Made by a program: the position numbers and the translations under genes. A stretch of DNA of 64,000 nt. Origin: Nocardia xishanensis NBRC 101358. GTDB taxonomy: Bacteria; Actinomycetota; Actinomycetes; Mycobacteriales; Mycobacteriaceae. Shown here one piece after another: positions 1 to 8,592 of the stretch. The stretch is taken from positions 1 through 64,000 of the forward strand of contig NZ_BDCF01000035.1 of the NCBI RefSeq assembly GCF_001613365.1, in the 5' to 3' direction. A model generated the notes under the pieces. The model ran no database searches and was not told the origin of the DNA. It saw only the letters and a list, made by a program, of their open reading frames with translations. How positions within the stretch are numbered: the first letter of the stretch is position 1; the number at the start of each line of letters is the position of its first letter.

Positions 1-751
1 CCGCGGGCGTCGGCTCCTGCGTCTGCGCCCGCGCCGGAACGGGTTCGGCCGGGGCATGCGGGATCGGGACGGGAACCGCCGGGTCGAGGCGGAGCGGAAT
101 GCCCGGCGTCGGCGGGGTCATCGGCACCAGCAGGAGGCAGGTGAGCAGAGCGCCGCTGCCGAACGCGCTGCCCCCGGCGCTGCCGAGCGCCGAACCGCTG
201 GAACCGGGGCCGACGAGGCCGCTGCCGGTCGAGCTGCCGCTGGAGCCGAAGCCGACGGGACCCGGACCCACGAGGCCGCTGCCGCCACCGCTGCCGAGTG
301 CCGAGCCGAGAGCGAGCGCGGCGCTACCCGCCGCGGCGCTTCCGGTGCAGGCGGTGCGGACGCTGCCGACGTCGAGACCGAGGGCTTCGGCCGCTGTGCT
401 GGGGGCGAGGGTGAGTTCGGTGTCGGCTGGAGCGACCGGGATGATCTCTGGCTCGTACACCGGGGTGTAGCTACCGGTCGAGGCCGGGAGAATCGGTGCG
501 TAACGCGGCGTGAGATCCAAAGGGATTGCGGCGGAGGCGCTTCCGGTGTCGATCGGTTGTGCGCCCGCGCTTCCGCTGACGAGGCTCGGCGGGAGCAGCG
601 GCGGAGCCGGTTGGGCGGCGGCGAGTGACGAACAGGCCAGCGAGGCTGCCATTAGCGGAAGTGCGGCGAAACCTGCTGTCGCACAGAGGCTTCTCCTGCG
701 TCGTGCGCCCGACCTGTCCCCGCCCCGGCGCGGTCTACCGGTGCGGAACAT
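1..751 (-). CDS. secreted Gly/Ser-repeat protein (3' end beyond window)
   Basis: Not recognised as a named family. Reading down from ATG at 751 the frame stays open to the window edge (about 250 residues). The N-terminus has an Arg-rich stretch (RRRRS near residues 17-21), then a hydrophobic segment ending in Ala-rich residues near 45, consistent with a Sec or Tat signal peptide. The middle (about 110-170) is low complexity Gly/Ser/Leu with a repeated SGLVGPG motif, followed by a Pro-rich tail (PTPGIPLRLDP, PVPIPHAP). It overlaps the stop of the DUF4239 gene by 17 bases, so the two are probably cotranscribed. Likely exported and extracellular or wall-associated; function unknown. Confidence 0.6.
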   Translation of the reverse strand, partial: MFRTGRPRRGGDRSGARRRRSLCATAGFAALPLMAASLACSSLAAAQPAPPLLPPSLVSGSAGAQPIDTGSASAAIPLDLTPRYAPILPASTGSYTPVYEPEIIPVAPADTELTLAPSTAAEALGLDVGSVRTACTGSAAAGSAALALGSALGSGGGSGLVGPGPVGFGSSGSSTGSGLVGPGSSGSALGSAGGSAFGSGALLTCLLLVPMTPPTPGIPLRLDPAVPVPIPHAPAEPVPARAQTQEPTPA

Positions 752-1541
752 CGCCGACGCCGATCGCGGTGGCGGATGCGGAATTCGGCGTGTGTTCGCC
801 GATCTGCTCGAACCGTGACTGCGCGTACTCGTAGGCGTCCCTCGGGACGCGGTTCCCGCCGGAGAACGGTCGGTCGAGATTGTGGATGGCGAGCACGGCC
901 GCGCCCACCACCACGCCGAGCAGCACGGTCATCGCGACGCTGCGTTCGGTCACCCGCAGGCCGGAGAGCACGGGGCTGAGCAGCAGCAGGATGGTGCCGA
1001 AACATAATGCGAGATAAAGAAATCCGGGTACGCCGCCACCGGCGTCCATGGCCCGATCGTGCCTGGCTTTGGCGACCCGGTCGAGTCCGGTCAGCGTTTC
1101 GGCGGCCGCGTCGTTCGACGGCATGGCGGCGACGTCGGCGCGCAGCGTGTCGAAGGTGTCCTGGGTCGACGGGCTGAGCTTGTGGTCGGTGTCCATCACC
1201 GACCACTCCCCGGTGACGACCTGCTGGGTGTAGGCGCGCACCGAACTCTGGACGAGCTGCCGATCGGAGGCGGGCAACTCCTGCGCGGCGGCGTAAGTGT
1301 CCACCAGCGCTTTCGATTCCGCGATGGTGTGATTGTGTGCGTTCTGGTACTGCTGCCAGCAGATCACCACTACGAAGGCGACGACCGCGATGAAGAACGT
1401 TTTGATGAGGTCGAGGACCAGGGTGCCCGACGCCTCGTCGCTCGTCTGCCGCCACGACTGCGGGCGTAGGCGGTCACCCACCACGAAGACAGTCAGCGCC
1501 GAGACCACCGCGGCGACCGGAACAAGGAACTCCAAGGCCAT
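735..1541 (-). CDS. DUF4239 (bestrophin-like domain) membrane protein
   Basis: A 268-residue integral membrane protein. Hydrophobic segments lie near residues 3-22, 48-62, 173-194 and 203-220, i.e. two N-terminal and two C-terminal helices around a mostly helical soluble middle. The C-terminal LDRPFSGG sequence (222-229) is typical of the DUF4239 family, which is annotated as bestrophin-like; no transport activity is proven for it as far as I know. The start at ATG 1541 is chosen because GGAAGG lies just upstream and because hydrophobic sequence begins at once; a longer Arg/Pro-rich upstream extension is unlikely to be translated. The next gene starts inside its last codons. Confidence 0.8.
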   Translation of the reverse strand: MALEFLVPVAAVVSALTVFVVGDRLRPQSWRQTSDEASGTLVLDLIKTFFIAVVAFVVVICWQQYQNAHNHTIAESKALVDTYAAAQELPASDRQLVQSSVRAYTQQVVTGEWSVMDTDHKLSPSTQDTFDTLRADVAAMPSNDAAAETLTGLDRVAKARHDRAMDAGGGVPGFLYLALCFGTILLLLSPVLSGLRVTERSVAMTVLLGVVVGAAVLAIHNLDRPFSGGNRVPRDAYEYAQSRFEQIGEHTPNSASATAIGVGDVPHR

Positions 1542-1744
1542 ATCGGCACCGCCTTCCACCCGACTGAGCCGCCGAGGTGACACCCCCGGCGCGACACGTG
1601 ATCGCGGACAGCCGCGATCGTCAGGTATTCGAGGCGGCCTCGGCAGTGGATGAGATCCCTTGGCGTGTCGTGTATTCGGTGAGTCGCGCTGATGCAGCGG
1701 TCTTCTCGGTCGCCCCCGCATCGAGCGATCGGTAGTGTGGCCGC

Positions 1745-2296
1745 ATGAGATTCGGGGGAGTCGATTGGAGGCGTGGGGCGCCGCGATGGTGGATCGTCTG
1801 GGCACTCGGGACCGTGAGCGTTACGGGCCTCTGTTGCCTCGGGTTGATCTTTCAGAACACCGTCGACGGCGACTCGAGCCGCACACTGGACTTGCTACTG
1901 GTGCTGTCCGTGGCGGGCTTGTCGTGGCTGGTCTGCGGTTCGGTCGGCTTGATCTCCTGTGACAACGGCAGATTGAGCTTGGTGGCACCGCTGCTGGTGG
2001 TCGGCACGGTGGCGCTGGTATGGACGGGTCTGCCCGAGAACATCGGTTGGCGATTGTCGAAGGACAGCCTCGAACGGGCCGCGGGCGATTGCGTAGTGAC
2101 CGATGTCGATGCTCGCTACGGCGTGTACACCGTTACCAGCGTCGAGCAGTACCGAGGCGGTTGTCTGTTCGAGACGCGAGGTCTGCTGGGCCTCGGTGGC
2201 TACGCGCACATGCCCTATGGCGCGCCGGAATCGCAGGGCGAGTACGAGTACAAATTCCGTCACTACGACGGCGTCTGGTTCCGCTACTGGATCTAG
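1745..2296 (+). CDS. small membrane protein, unknown function
   Basis: A 183-residue protein with three predicted membrane segments (about 17-36, 47-71 and 78-95) and a C-terminal domain of about 85 residues that would face outside. That domain contains Cys116 and Cys140, which could form a disulfide, and is rich in Tyr and Gly. No family recognised. It stands alone, divergent from the DUF4239 gene. Coding is supported by third-position GC bias and the membrane topology, not by homology. Confidence 0.6.
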   Translation: MRFGGVDWRRGAPRWWIVWALGTVSVTGLCCLGLIFQNTVDGDSSRTLDLLLVLSVAGLSWLVCGSVGLISCDNGRLSLVAPLLVVGTVALVWTGLPENIGWRLSKDSLERAAGDCVVTDVDARYGVYTVTSVEQYRGGCLFETRGLLGLGGYAHMPYGAPESQGEYEYKFRHYDGVWFRYWI

Positions 2297-2340
2297 CCTG
2301 CCGCGCCGATGTACTGCGGCGCGCGGCCGTCGTGCGTGTC

Positions 2341-2820
2341 TCAGCGGTACTCCGCCGCCAGCTCCGGGTAGTCGGCCCAGCGCGGGAGGGGGCGGAATTC
2401 CAGGTAGGCGGTGAGGCGGTCGAGCAGATACTGCCAGCGCGGGCCGACGGCGCTCGCGTCGGTGTGGCAGAGGTGGCGGCGGACGAGTTCGAGGTTGGTG
2501 ACGACGCCGACCTGGGTCAGGCGCAGTTCGAGGATGCAGCCGTCGATGTGGACGACGAGTTCGTGCGGCGCGACGCAGTGGTCGACGCGGACCGCGACGG
2601 GGCCGGGTACCGGGCCGTCCATCGGCTCGATCGTGAAGTTGCCGCTGCCGCCCGACACGGCGCCCAACCAGCGTTCCAGCTGACTGCGGGACGTGCACGC
2701 CGACCAGACGTCCAGCACCGGCTGACGGTAGGACCGCAGGTAGTGCAGCTGCACGCGCTCGTCGCCGGGCTTCGCGTCGTGCTCGGGTCGCACCTCGCCC
2801 AGGATGGACATCGTGGTCAT
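2341..2820 (-). CDS. SRPBCC (START/AHSA1-like) domain protein
   Basis: A 159-residue soluble protein with the START-like pattern: a first strand (LHYLRSYRQPVLDVWSACT), the SRSQLERWLG region, then repeated beta strands (NFTIEPMDG, VAVRVDHC, LELRLTQV) and a C-terminal amphipathic helix (WQYLLDRLTAYLEF). SRPBCC folds bind small hydrophobic ligands in a deep pocket; this one has no identified ligand. Start at ATG 2820, with a GAAAGGGCAGGA ribosome-binding region; ATG 2811 is an alternative. It sits between E1 dehydrogenase and an opposite-strand membrane protein gene with no evident functional link. Confidence 0.75.
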   Translation of the reverse strand: MTTMSILGEVRPEHDAKPGDERVQLHYLRSYRQPVLDVWSACTSRSQLERWLGAVSGGSGNFTIEPMDGPVPGPVAVRVDHCVAPHELVVHIDGCILELRLTQVGVVTNLELVRRHLCHTDASAVGPRWQYLLDRLTAYLEFRPLPRWADYPELAAEYR

Positions 2821-2909
2821 CGTCCTGCCCTTTCGCCGCTGGTCACCATTGCTTTGTCCAGGGTATTTCCCGTGACCGCCCGTCCAACCGCGAACACGCG
2901 GATCACACG

Positions 2910-5171
2910 CTAATCGGTGAGCAGTTCCGCGGCGGCCTTCTCGATGCCGGTCTCGTCCAGCAGCACCGTCTCCGCGGCGGGTCCGAGCGGAACGAAACTG
3001 TCCGCGCTGGTCACCCGCGCCACCCGGCCCGGGAAACCGGCGTCGATCAGCGCCGCGCACACCGATTCGGAAACGCCGCCGCTTTGCCGGGTTTCGTCGG
3101 CGATCAGCACCCGCCCGGTGGCGCGGGCATGCGTCAGCAGATCGCCGACCGGCAGCGGGTTCAGCCAGCGCAGGTCAAGTACGCGGGTGCGGACACCGCG
3201 CGCCGCGAGCCGCTCCGCCACTCGCAGGCTCATCGGGACGCCATTGGCGAAGCTGACGATCGTGAGGTCATCGCCGTCGCCGTAGAGGCGGGCGCGGCCG
3301 ATCTCCACGTGCTCCCCGGCGGTACCCGGCGCGAGCCACGCGCCGTCGCCCTCGTGCAGGTCCTTGGTGTGATACAGCGCGATCGGTTCGAGGAAGACGC
3401 AGACCCGTCCGTCCACCCGCGCCGCCGAGACGCACGTGCGCAACAGCGCGGCCGCGTCGTCGGCGCGGGCCGGGACCGCGATCACCAGCCCGGGGATATC
3501 ACGCAGCGCCGCAACGGAATTGTCGTTGTGGAAGTGCCCGCCGAACCCCTTCTGATAGGCCAGGCCCGCGATCCGCACCACCATCGGATTGCGATAGCGG
3601 CCGTGTGAGAAGAACTGGAGGGTCGCGGCCTCGCCGCGCACCTGGTCGGCGGCGTTGTGCAGGTAGGCGAGGTATTGAATTTCCGGGATCGGCACGAAAC
3701 CGGCGAGCCCGGCGCCGAGCGCGGTGCCGAGCACGCTCTGTTCGTCGAGCAGCGTGTCGAAGACGCGGCGCGCGCCGAAGCGCTTCTGCAACCCCTTGGT
3801 GACGCCGTACACGCCGCCCTTGCGTCCCACGTCCTCGCCGAACACCAGCACGTCGGGATCGCGTTCGAGCAGCGCGGCCAAGGTGTGGTTGATCGCCTGC
3901 GCGACGGTCATCCCGGTCTCGCCCGCGAGCGCGCCGGTCCGCGGCCGCCGATGGTCCGAGCCGGTGAGCCGCACGCCAGGCCGGGACGGCGCGGCGGTGG
4001 CGGGCGTCGTATCCCGCAGCACGTCCGCGCGCACGGCATCGGGACGCGCGGGCGCCAGCGGCGCCGTGACGGCCGCGGCGGACGTCAATTTCGGTTCCCG
4101 CCAGACCAATTCGGCCATCGCCCAAACGCGGTGCCCGATCTCGTCGTAGAGCCCGACGACCTCGTCGGGACTGGCCAGCCCCCGCTCGACGAGCAGCCGG
4201 GCCGTCGCGACGACCGGATCGTGCTCCAAATCGGCCGCGAGATCGGCGGGCCTGCGATACGCGGTTTCCATGTCGGAACCCGCGTGCCCCAGCAGTCGCA
4301 CCGTGCGCAATCGCAGAAACGCGGGCGTGCGGTGCTCGCGCACCCAGCGCACGGCGCGTTCGGAAACGGTCAGCGCGTCGATCGGATCGCAGCCGTCGGC
4401 GGCGAAATAGGCCAGCCCGGGCCGGGTTCCGTAGGCGTGCTCGATCCAGTCCGGCGGCGTCGGCACGCTGATGCCGATGCCGTTGTCTTCGCAGACGAAC
4501 AGGACCGGAACGGGAATCCCTTGGTGCGCGGTGTGCACGGCGGCGTTGACGGCGCCCGCTGCTGTCGAGTGGTTGGCCGAGGCGTCGCCGAAAGTGCACA
4601 GCACCACCGAATCGCGCGGCCACTCCGACGCGATACCGAGCCGGGCGGCGCGTTCGATCGCGAACGCCAGGCCCACCGCTCGCGGCAGGTGCGAGGCGAT
4701 GGTGGAGGTCTGCGGGATGACGTGCGCCGGTTTGCTGCCGAAGACCTTGTGCCTGCCGCCGGAGATCGGGTCGACCGCCGCGGCGACCACGCCGAGCAGC
4801 ACGTCGCGGATCGGGTCGAGCCCGGGCACCCGCCGCGCCCGGTGCACGAAGAACGCCCCCGAACGATAGTGCAGCAGTGCGGGATCGGTGGCCCGCGTCG
4901 CGACCGAGAGCGCCGCGTTCCCTTCGTGACCGGACGAGCCGATGCTGTAGTACCCGTGCTTGGCCACGCCGAGTTTGCGCGCTGCCAGATCGAGCTGCCT
5001 GCTGGTGGCCTGCGCGTCGAAGACCTCGAACAGGGTGGCGCGGGAGATGCCGGGTCCGAGGTCCTCGTCACTGGCCTGCCGCGCCGCCAGCGTGCCGATC
5101 TCGGCGCGAAACCGCTCGTCGAGCGCCTGCGCCGGATTCGCGCCGGATTCCGGCGACGACATCCCGCTCAT
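2910..5171 (-). CDS. fused E1 alpha-beta thiamine-diphosphate 2-oxoacid dehydrogenase
   Basis: A 753-residue fusion of the two E1 chains of a branched-chain or pyruvate-type 2-oxoacid dehydrogenase, which decarboxylates a 2-oxoacid and passes the acyl group to a lipoyl E2. The alpha half (about 40-370) holds the thiamine-diphosphate motif, here GDASANHS (195-202) and CEDNGIGIS (227-235). The beta half starts near 415 (ETGMTVAQAINHTL) with FGEDVGRKGG, DTLLDEQ and PIPEIQYLAYLHN, and ends in the transketolase C-terminal domain. No E2 or E3 gene is adjacent, so its complex partner must lie elsewhere. The substrate cannot be fixed from sequence; 2-oxoisovalerate is the usual annotation. Confidence 0.88.
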   Translation of the reverse strand: MSGMSSPESGANPAQALDERFRAEIGTLAARQASDEDLGPGISRATLFEVFDAQATSRQLDLAARKLGVAKHGYYSIGSSGHEGNAALSVATRATDPALLHYRSGAFFVHRARRVPGLDPIRDVLLGVVAAAVDPISGGRHKVFGSKPAHVIPQTSTIASHLPRAVGLAFAIERAARLGIASEWPRDSVVLCTFGDASANHSTAAGAVNAAVHTAHQGIPVPVLFVCEDNGIGISVPTPPDWIEHAYGTRPGLAYFAADGCDPIDALTVSERAVRWVREHRTPAFLRLRTVRLLGHAGSDMETAYRRPADLAADLEHDPVVATARLLVERGLASPDEVVGLYDEIGHRVWAMAELVWREPKLTSAAAVTAPLAPARPDAVRADVLRDTTPATAAPSRPGVRLTGSDHRRPRTGALAGETGMTVAQAINHTLAALLERDPDVLVFGEDVGRKGGVYGVTKGLQKRFGARRVFDTLLDEQSVLGTALGAGLAGFVPIPEIQYLAYLHNAADQVRGEAATLQFFSHGRYRNPMVVRIAGLAYQKGFGGHFHNDNSVAALRDIPGLVIAVPARADDAAALLRTCVSAARVDGRVCVFLEPIALYHTKDLHEGDGAWLAPGTAGEHVEIGRARLYGDGDDLTIVSFANGVPMSLRVAERLAARGVRTRVLDLRWLNPLPVGDLLTHARATGRVLIADETRQSGGVSESVCAALIDAGFPGRVARVTSADSFVPLGPAAETVLLDETGIEKAAAELLTD

Positions 5172-5213
5172 CGCCGTTCCGCGCGACAGGAACCCGGCAG
5201 ACCGGCACTGGGC

Positions 5214-5240
5214 CGCCGGTGGCCCGACGAGCCACCGGCG
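5214..5240 (-). terminator. probable hairpin terminator after pgl
   Basis: Perfect 10-bp stem (CGCCGGTGGC / GCCACCGGCG) with a 7-base loop, about 100 bases past the stop of pgl on the minus strand and before the E1 gene. No U-tract, as is common in actinobacteria. Confidence 0.5.
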
Positions 5241-5336
5241 ACACTATCGACGACCAGGTGCGGCATGCGACCTCCGTGTCGAGAACGCTCGGCGCTGTGC
5301 GCTAGGGAGTGCCCGGCGTTGTGCGTTCGAAGCTGC

Positions 5337-6122
5337 TCAGCGCAAAGCGCCCGCGGCTTCGCGATCCAGCAACCAGGTGGTCGACGCTGACCCCGCCGCG
5401 CCGGCCGCGGGGATGTCGACCGGCTCGGCGCCGCCGATGGCCGCGGCGACGGCCTCCGCCTTGCCCGCTCCGGCGACGATCAGCATCACGTGGCGCGCGC
5501 GACGCACCGCGGGCAGCGTCAGCGTGACGCGGACCGGCGGCGGTTTGGGGGAATTCGTCACGGCGACAACGAGTTCGTGCTCCTCGCGCACCGCGTCGGT
5601 GTCCGGGAACAGCGAGTTGATGTGCGCGTCGGGGCCCATGCCGAGCAGGTGCACGTCGAACGCGCCGTGCTCGGCGAGGTGGGCGTGCACCGCCGCCGAA
5701 TACTCGGCCGCGGCCTCGACCGGGTCGGGGTATTCGCCGTCGGAGGTGGCGACCGGGTGCACCCTGGCGTGGTCGACCGGCACGTGGTCGAGCAGCGCCT
5801 CCCTGGCCTGCAGCTCGTTGCGCTCGGGATCGCCCGCCGGGACGAAACGTTCGTCGCCCCAGAAGATGTCGAGTCGCGACCAGTCGATGTCGCCGGGCGC
5901 CTTGCGCACCTCCTCGAGCATCGAGATGCCGGTGCCGCCGCCGGTCAGCACCACCGACGCGGAGCCGCGCTCGGTCTGGGCGGCCACCACCAGCTGCACG
6001 AAGCGGGCGGCCGCCGCCGCGACGAGCACGCCCGCGTCGGCGTGCACCTCGACGGTGTCGGCGGGGAGATCGCTGTCGGTGCGCTCCCGACCGGCGTACT
6101 GCTGAGCGGAGGTCTCACTCAT
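5337..6122 (-). CDS. pgl: 6-phosphogluconolactonase
   Basis: Hydrolyses 6-phosphoglucono-1,5-lactone to 6-phosphogluconate, step two of the oxidative pentose-phosphate pathway. The 261-residue length fits the DevB/Pgl family. Visible motifs are LTGGGTGISML (59-69), WGDERFVP and LLGMGPDAHINSLFPDT, the last being the family's signature loop, followed by SPKPPPVRVTLTLP. It is the final gene of tkt-tal-zwf-opcA-pgl and its ATG lies 8 bases inside the end of opcA, so translation is likely coupled. Same order as M. tuberculosis Rv1445c-Rv1449c. Confidence 0.95.
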   Translation of the reverse strand: MSETSAQQYAGRERTDSDLPADTVEVHADAGVLVAAAAARFVQLVVAAQTERGSASVVLTGGGTGISMLEEVRKAPGDIDWSRLDIFWGDERFVPAGDPERNELQAREALLDHVPVDHARVHPVATSDGEYPDPVEAAAEYSAAVHAHLAEHGAFDVHLLGMGPDAHINSLFPDTDAVREEHELVVAVTNSPKPPPVRVTLTLPAVRRARHVMLIVAGAGKAEAVAAAIGGAEPVDIPAAGAAGSASTTWLLDREAAGALR

Positions 6123-7023
6123 AGGTCACCTTTTCGATTCCGGCGAGGGCTTCGTGATAGATCTCGTCGGCGTCGAGCCGACGCAGTTCTTCGGCGAGGC
6201 AGTCGCGAGTTTCGCGCCGCGCCAAGGCGATTCGCTGGTCCGGATCGCCGGTCCTGGTGAGCGTCGCGGTGCGCCCGGTCTGCGGGCGTTCGATCGCCAT
6301 CGTCGCCGACGGCCGGTGCACCGCAACCCGCAGCGGGCCCGAGCGCCTGCGCACCGGGCAGCCGAGCCGGGCGGCCAGCCACCCGGCGAGCATGTCCAGC
6401 GCGGGCTCGTCGCGCAGGCCGGACACGGTCACCGACTCGACCGGTTCGAAGGGCGGTTCGTCCAGCGAGGCCGCGAGCAGCGCCCGCCAGTAGGTGATCC
6501 GGCTCCATGCCAGATCGGTGTCGCCGGACGCGTAGGAGGCGCGGCGCCTCTTGATCGTCGCCTGCGGGTCCGCCGCGAAGGTGGCGTCGGTGATGCGCCG
6601 GGTCGCCAGCCTTCCCACCGAATCCTTGGACGGGAACTCCGGCGCGCCGCGCGGCCACCACGCCACCACCGGGGTGTCGGGCAGCAGGAACGGAATGACC
6701 ACGCTGCTCTCGTGGCTCACCAGCTCGCCCTGCAGGCGCAACACGATCACCTCGGCCGCGCCCGCGTCGCCGCCGACCCGGATCTGGGCGTCGAGCTTGG
6801 TCTCGGCCTCCCGGTCGCCGCGCGCGAGAACGACGACGCGACAAGGATGTTCGCGGCTGGCGTCGTTGGCGGCGTCGATGGCGTCCTCGGCCTCCGAGCT
6901 GTCCAGCGTGCACACCACCAGGGTGAGCACCCGGCCCATGGTGATGACACCGTTGCTCTCGCGCAGCTGGACCAGACGCTTGGTGACCGCGCCGGTCGTG
7001 GTGTCGGGCATGTCGATGATCAT
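6115..7023 (-). CDS. opcA: glucose-6-phosphate dehydrogenase assembly protein OpcA
   Basis: A 302-residue OpcA family protein. In cyanobacteria and actinobacteria OpcA associates with Zwf and affects its assembly or activity. Recognisable blocks include TGAVTKRLVQLRES near the start, GRVLTLVV, AADPQATIKRRRASYASGDTDLAWSRITYWRALLA (cited as position 155-190 region) and the HRPSATMAIERPQ block near the end. The start ATG 7023 overlaps the zwf stop by 4 bases (ATGA), which argues for coupled translation and a physical partnership with Zwf. Confidence 0.93.
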   Translation of the reverse strand: MIIDMPDTTTGAVTKRLVQLRESNGVITMGRVLTLVVCTLDSSEAEDAIDAANDASREHPCRVVVLARGDREAETKLDAQIRVGGDAGAAEVIVLRLQGELVSHESSVVIPFLLPDTPVVAWWPRGAPEFPSKDSVGRLATRRITDATFAADPQATIKRRRASYASGDTDLAWSRITYWRALLAASLDEPPFEPVESVTVSGLRDEPALDMLAGWLAARLGCPVRRRSGPLRVAVHRPSATMAIERPQTGRTATLTRTGDPDQRIALARRETRDCLAEELRRLDADEIYHEALAGIEKVTYE

Positions 7024-8588
7024 GGGCGCCGCCATTCCCGTCCGGTGCGCTCCAGCATCTCGTCGGCCGAGGCCGGGCCCCACGTGCCCGCGGGATACGG
7101 GTCGGGTCTGCCGTCCTCCGCCCAGTGTTCGAGCACGGGATCCAGGATGCGCCAGGACAATTCGACCTCCGCGTTCACCGGGAACAGCGACGGCACCCCG
7201 AGCAGCACGTCGAGGATCAGGCGTTCGTAGGCCTCGGGTGAGGACTCGGTGAACGCCTCGCCGTAACTGAAATCCATATTGACGTCGCGCACTTCCATGC
7301 CGGACCCCGGAACCTTCGAGCCGAAGCGCATGGTGATGCCCTCGTCCGGCTGCACCCGGATCACCAGCGCGTTCTGACCGAGCTCCTCGGTCATGGTCTG
7401 GTCGAAGGGCAGGTGCGGCGCCCGCTTGAAGACCACCGCGATCTCGGTCACCCTGCGGCCCAAGCGTTTTCCGGTGCGCAGGTAGAACGGCACGCCCGCC
7501 CAGCGCCTGGTGTCCACCTCGAGGGTGATCGCCGCGTAGGTCTCGGTCTTCGACTGCGGGTCGAAGCCCTCCTCGTCGAGCAGGCCGACGACGTGCTCGC
7601 CGCCCTGCCAGCCCTCCGCGTACTGCCCGCGCGCGGTGGTCTGGTCCAGCGGTTCCACCAGCTTGGTGGCGGAGAGCACCTTGATCTTCTCGGCCTGCAA
7701 TTGCTTGGGCTCGAAGCTGATCGGCTCCTCCATCGCGGTGAGCGCGAGCAGCTGGAGCAGGTGGTTCTGGATGACGTCGCGGGCCGCGCCGATGCCGTCG
7801 TAGTAGCCGGCGCGCCCGCCGAGGCCGATGTCCTCGGCCATGGTGATCTGCACGTGGTCGACGTAGTTGGCGTTCCAGATCGGATCGAACAGCTGGTTGG
7901 CGAAGCGCAGCGCCAGGACGTTCTGCACCGTCTCCTTGCCGAGATAGTGATCGATGCGGAACACCGTCTCCTCCGGGAACACCCGGTTGACCAGCGCGTT
8001 GAGCTCGACAGCGCTGTCCAGGTCGTGCCCGAACGGCTTCTCGATCACCACCCGCCGCCACGGCTTGCGCCCGGCGATGTCGGTGCCGGACGGCTGGGCC
8101 AGCTTGTGCTCGGAGAGCTGGTCGAGCACCACGGGGAACATGTTCGGCGGAATCGACAGGTAGAAGGCGTGATTGCCGCCTGTGCCGCGCTCCTTGTCCA
8201 GCCTGCCGAGCGTGTCGGCGAGCCTGGCGAACGCGGTGTCGTCGTCGAAGGTGCCCTGCACGAACCGGATTCCCTCGGCCAGGTGGTCCCAGACCTCCTG
8301 GCGGAAAGGAGTGCGGGCGTGCGCCTTCACCGCGTCGAGCACGACCTCGGCGAAGTCCTCGTCCGCGTAGTCGCGCCGCGCGAAACCGACCAGCGCGAAA
8401 CCCGGGGGTAGCAGCCCCCGGTTCGCCAGGTCGTAGATGGCGGGCATCAGTTTCTTGCGAGACAGATCTCCGGTGACGCCGAAGATCACCATGCTGCAGG
8501 GTCCCGCGATCCGCGGCACCCGCTTGTCCCGCTCGTCGCGGAGTGGGTTCTTCCAGACTGCCGACGTTTTCGAAGCCGAGCCTGCCAT
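7020..8588 (-). CDS. zwf: glucose-6-phosphate 1-dehydrogenase
   Basis: Oxidises glucose 6-phosphate to 6-phosphogluconolactone with reduction of NADP (possibly F420-independent classical type). The 522-residue protein has the dinucleotide-binding GVTGDLSRKK (37-46), EKPFGHD (183-189) and the complete substrate signature RIDHYLGKE (211-219), with His, Tyr and Lys that hold the sugar phosphate, and RAGYYDGIGAARDVIQNHLLQ with the catalytic His. It is clearly the housekeeping copy; compare the divergent paralogue at 41183-42556. Five bases separate it from tal. Confidence 0.96.
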   Translation of the reverse strand: MAGSASKTSAVWKNPLRDERDKRVPRIAGPCSMVIFGVTGDLSRKKLMPAIYDLANRGLLPPGFALVGFARRDYADEDFAEVVLDAVKAHARTPFRQEVWDHLAEGIRFVQGTFDDDTAFARLADTLGRLDKERGTGGNHAFYLSIPPNMFPVVLDQLSEHKLAQPSGTDIAGRKPWRRVVIEKPFGHDLDSAVELNALVNRVFPEETVFRIDHYLGKETVQNVLALRFANQLFDPIWNANYVDHVQITMAEDIGLGGRAGYYDGIGAARDVIQNHLLQLLALTAMEEPISFEPKQLQAEKIKVLSATKLVEPLDQTTARGQYAEGWQGGEHVVGLLDEEGFDPQSKTETYAAITLEVDTRRWAGVPFYLRTGKRLGRRVTEIAVVFKRAPHLPFDQTMTEELGQNALVIRVQPDEGITMRFGSKVPGSGMEVRDVNMDFSYGEAFTESSPEAYERLILDVLLGVPSLFPVNAEVELSWRILDPVLEHWAEDGRPDPYPAGTWGPASADEMLERTGREWRRP

Positions 8589-8592
8589 GGAA

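Noticed and set aside
3657-5390. 577-codon open frame opposite the E1 gene
   Set aside because: Antisense shadow of a gene with clear E1 motifs; no recognisable protein features.
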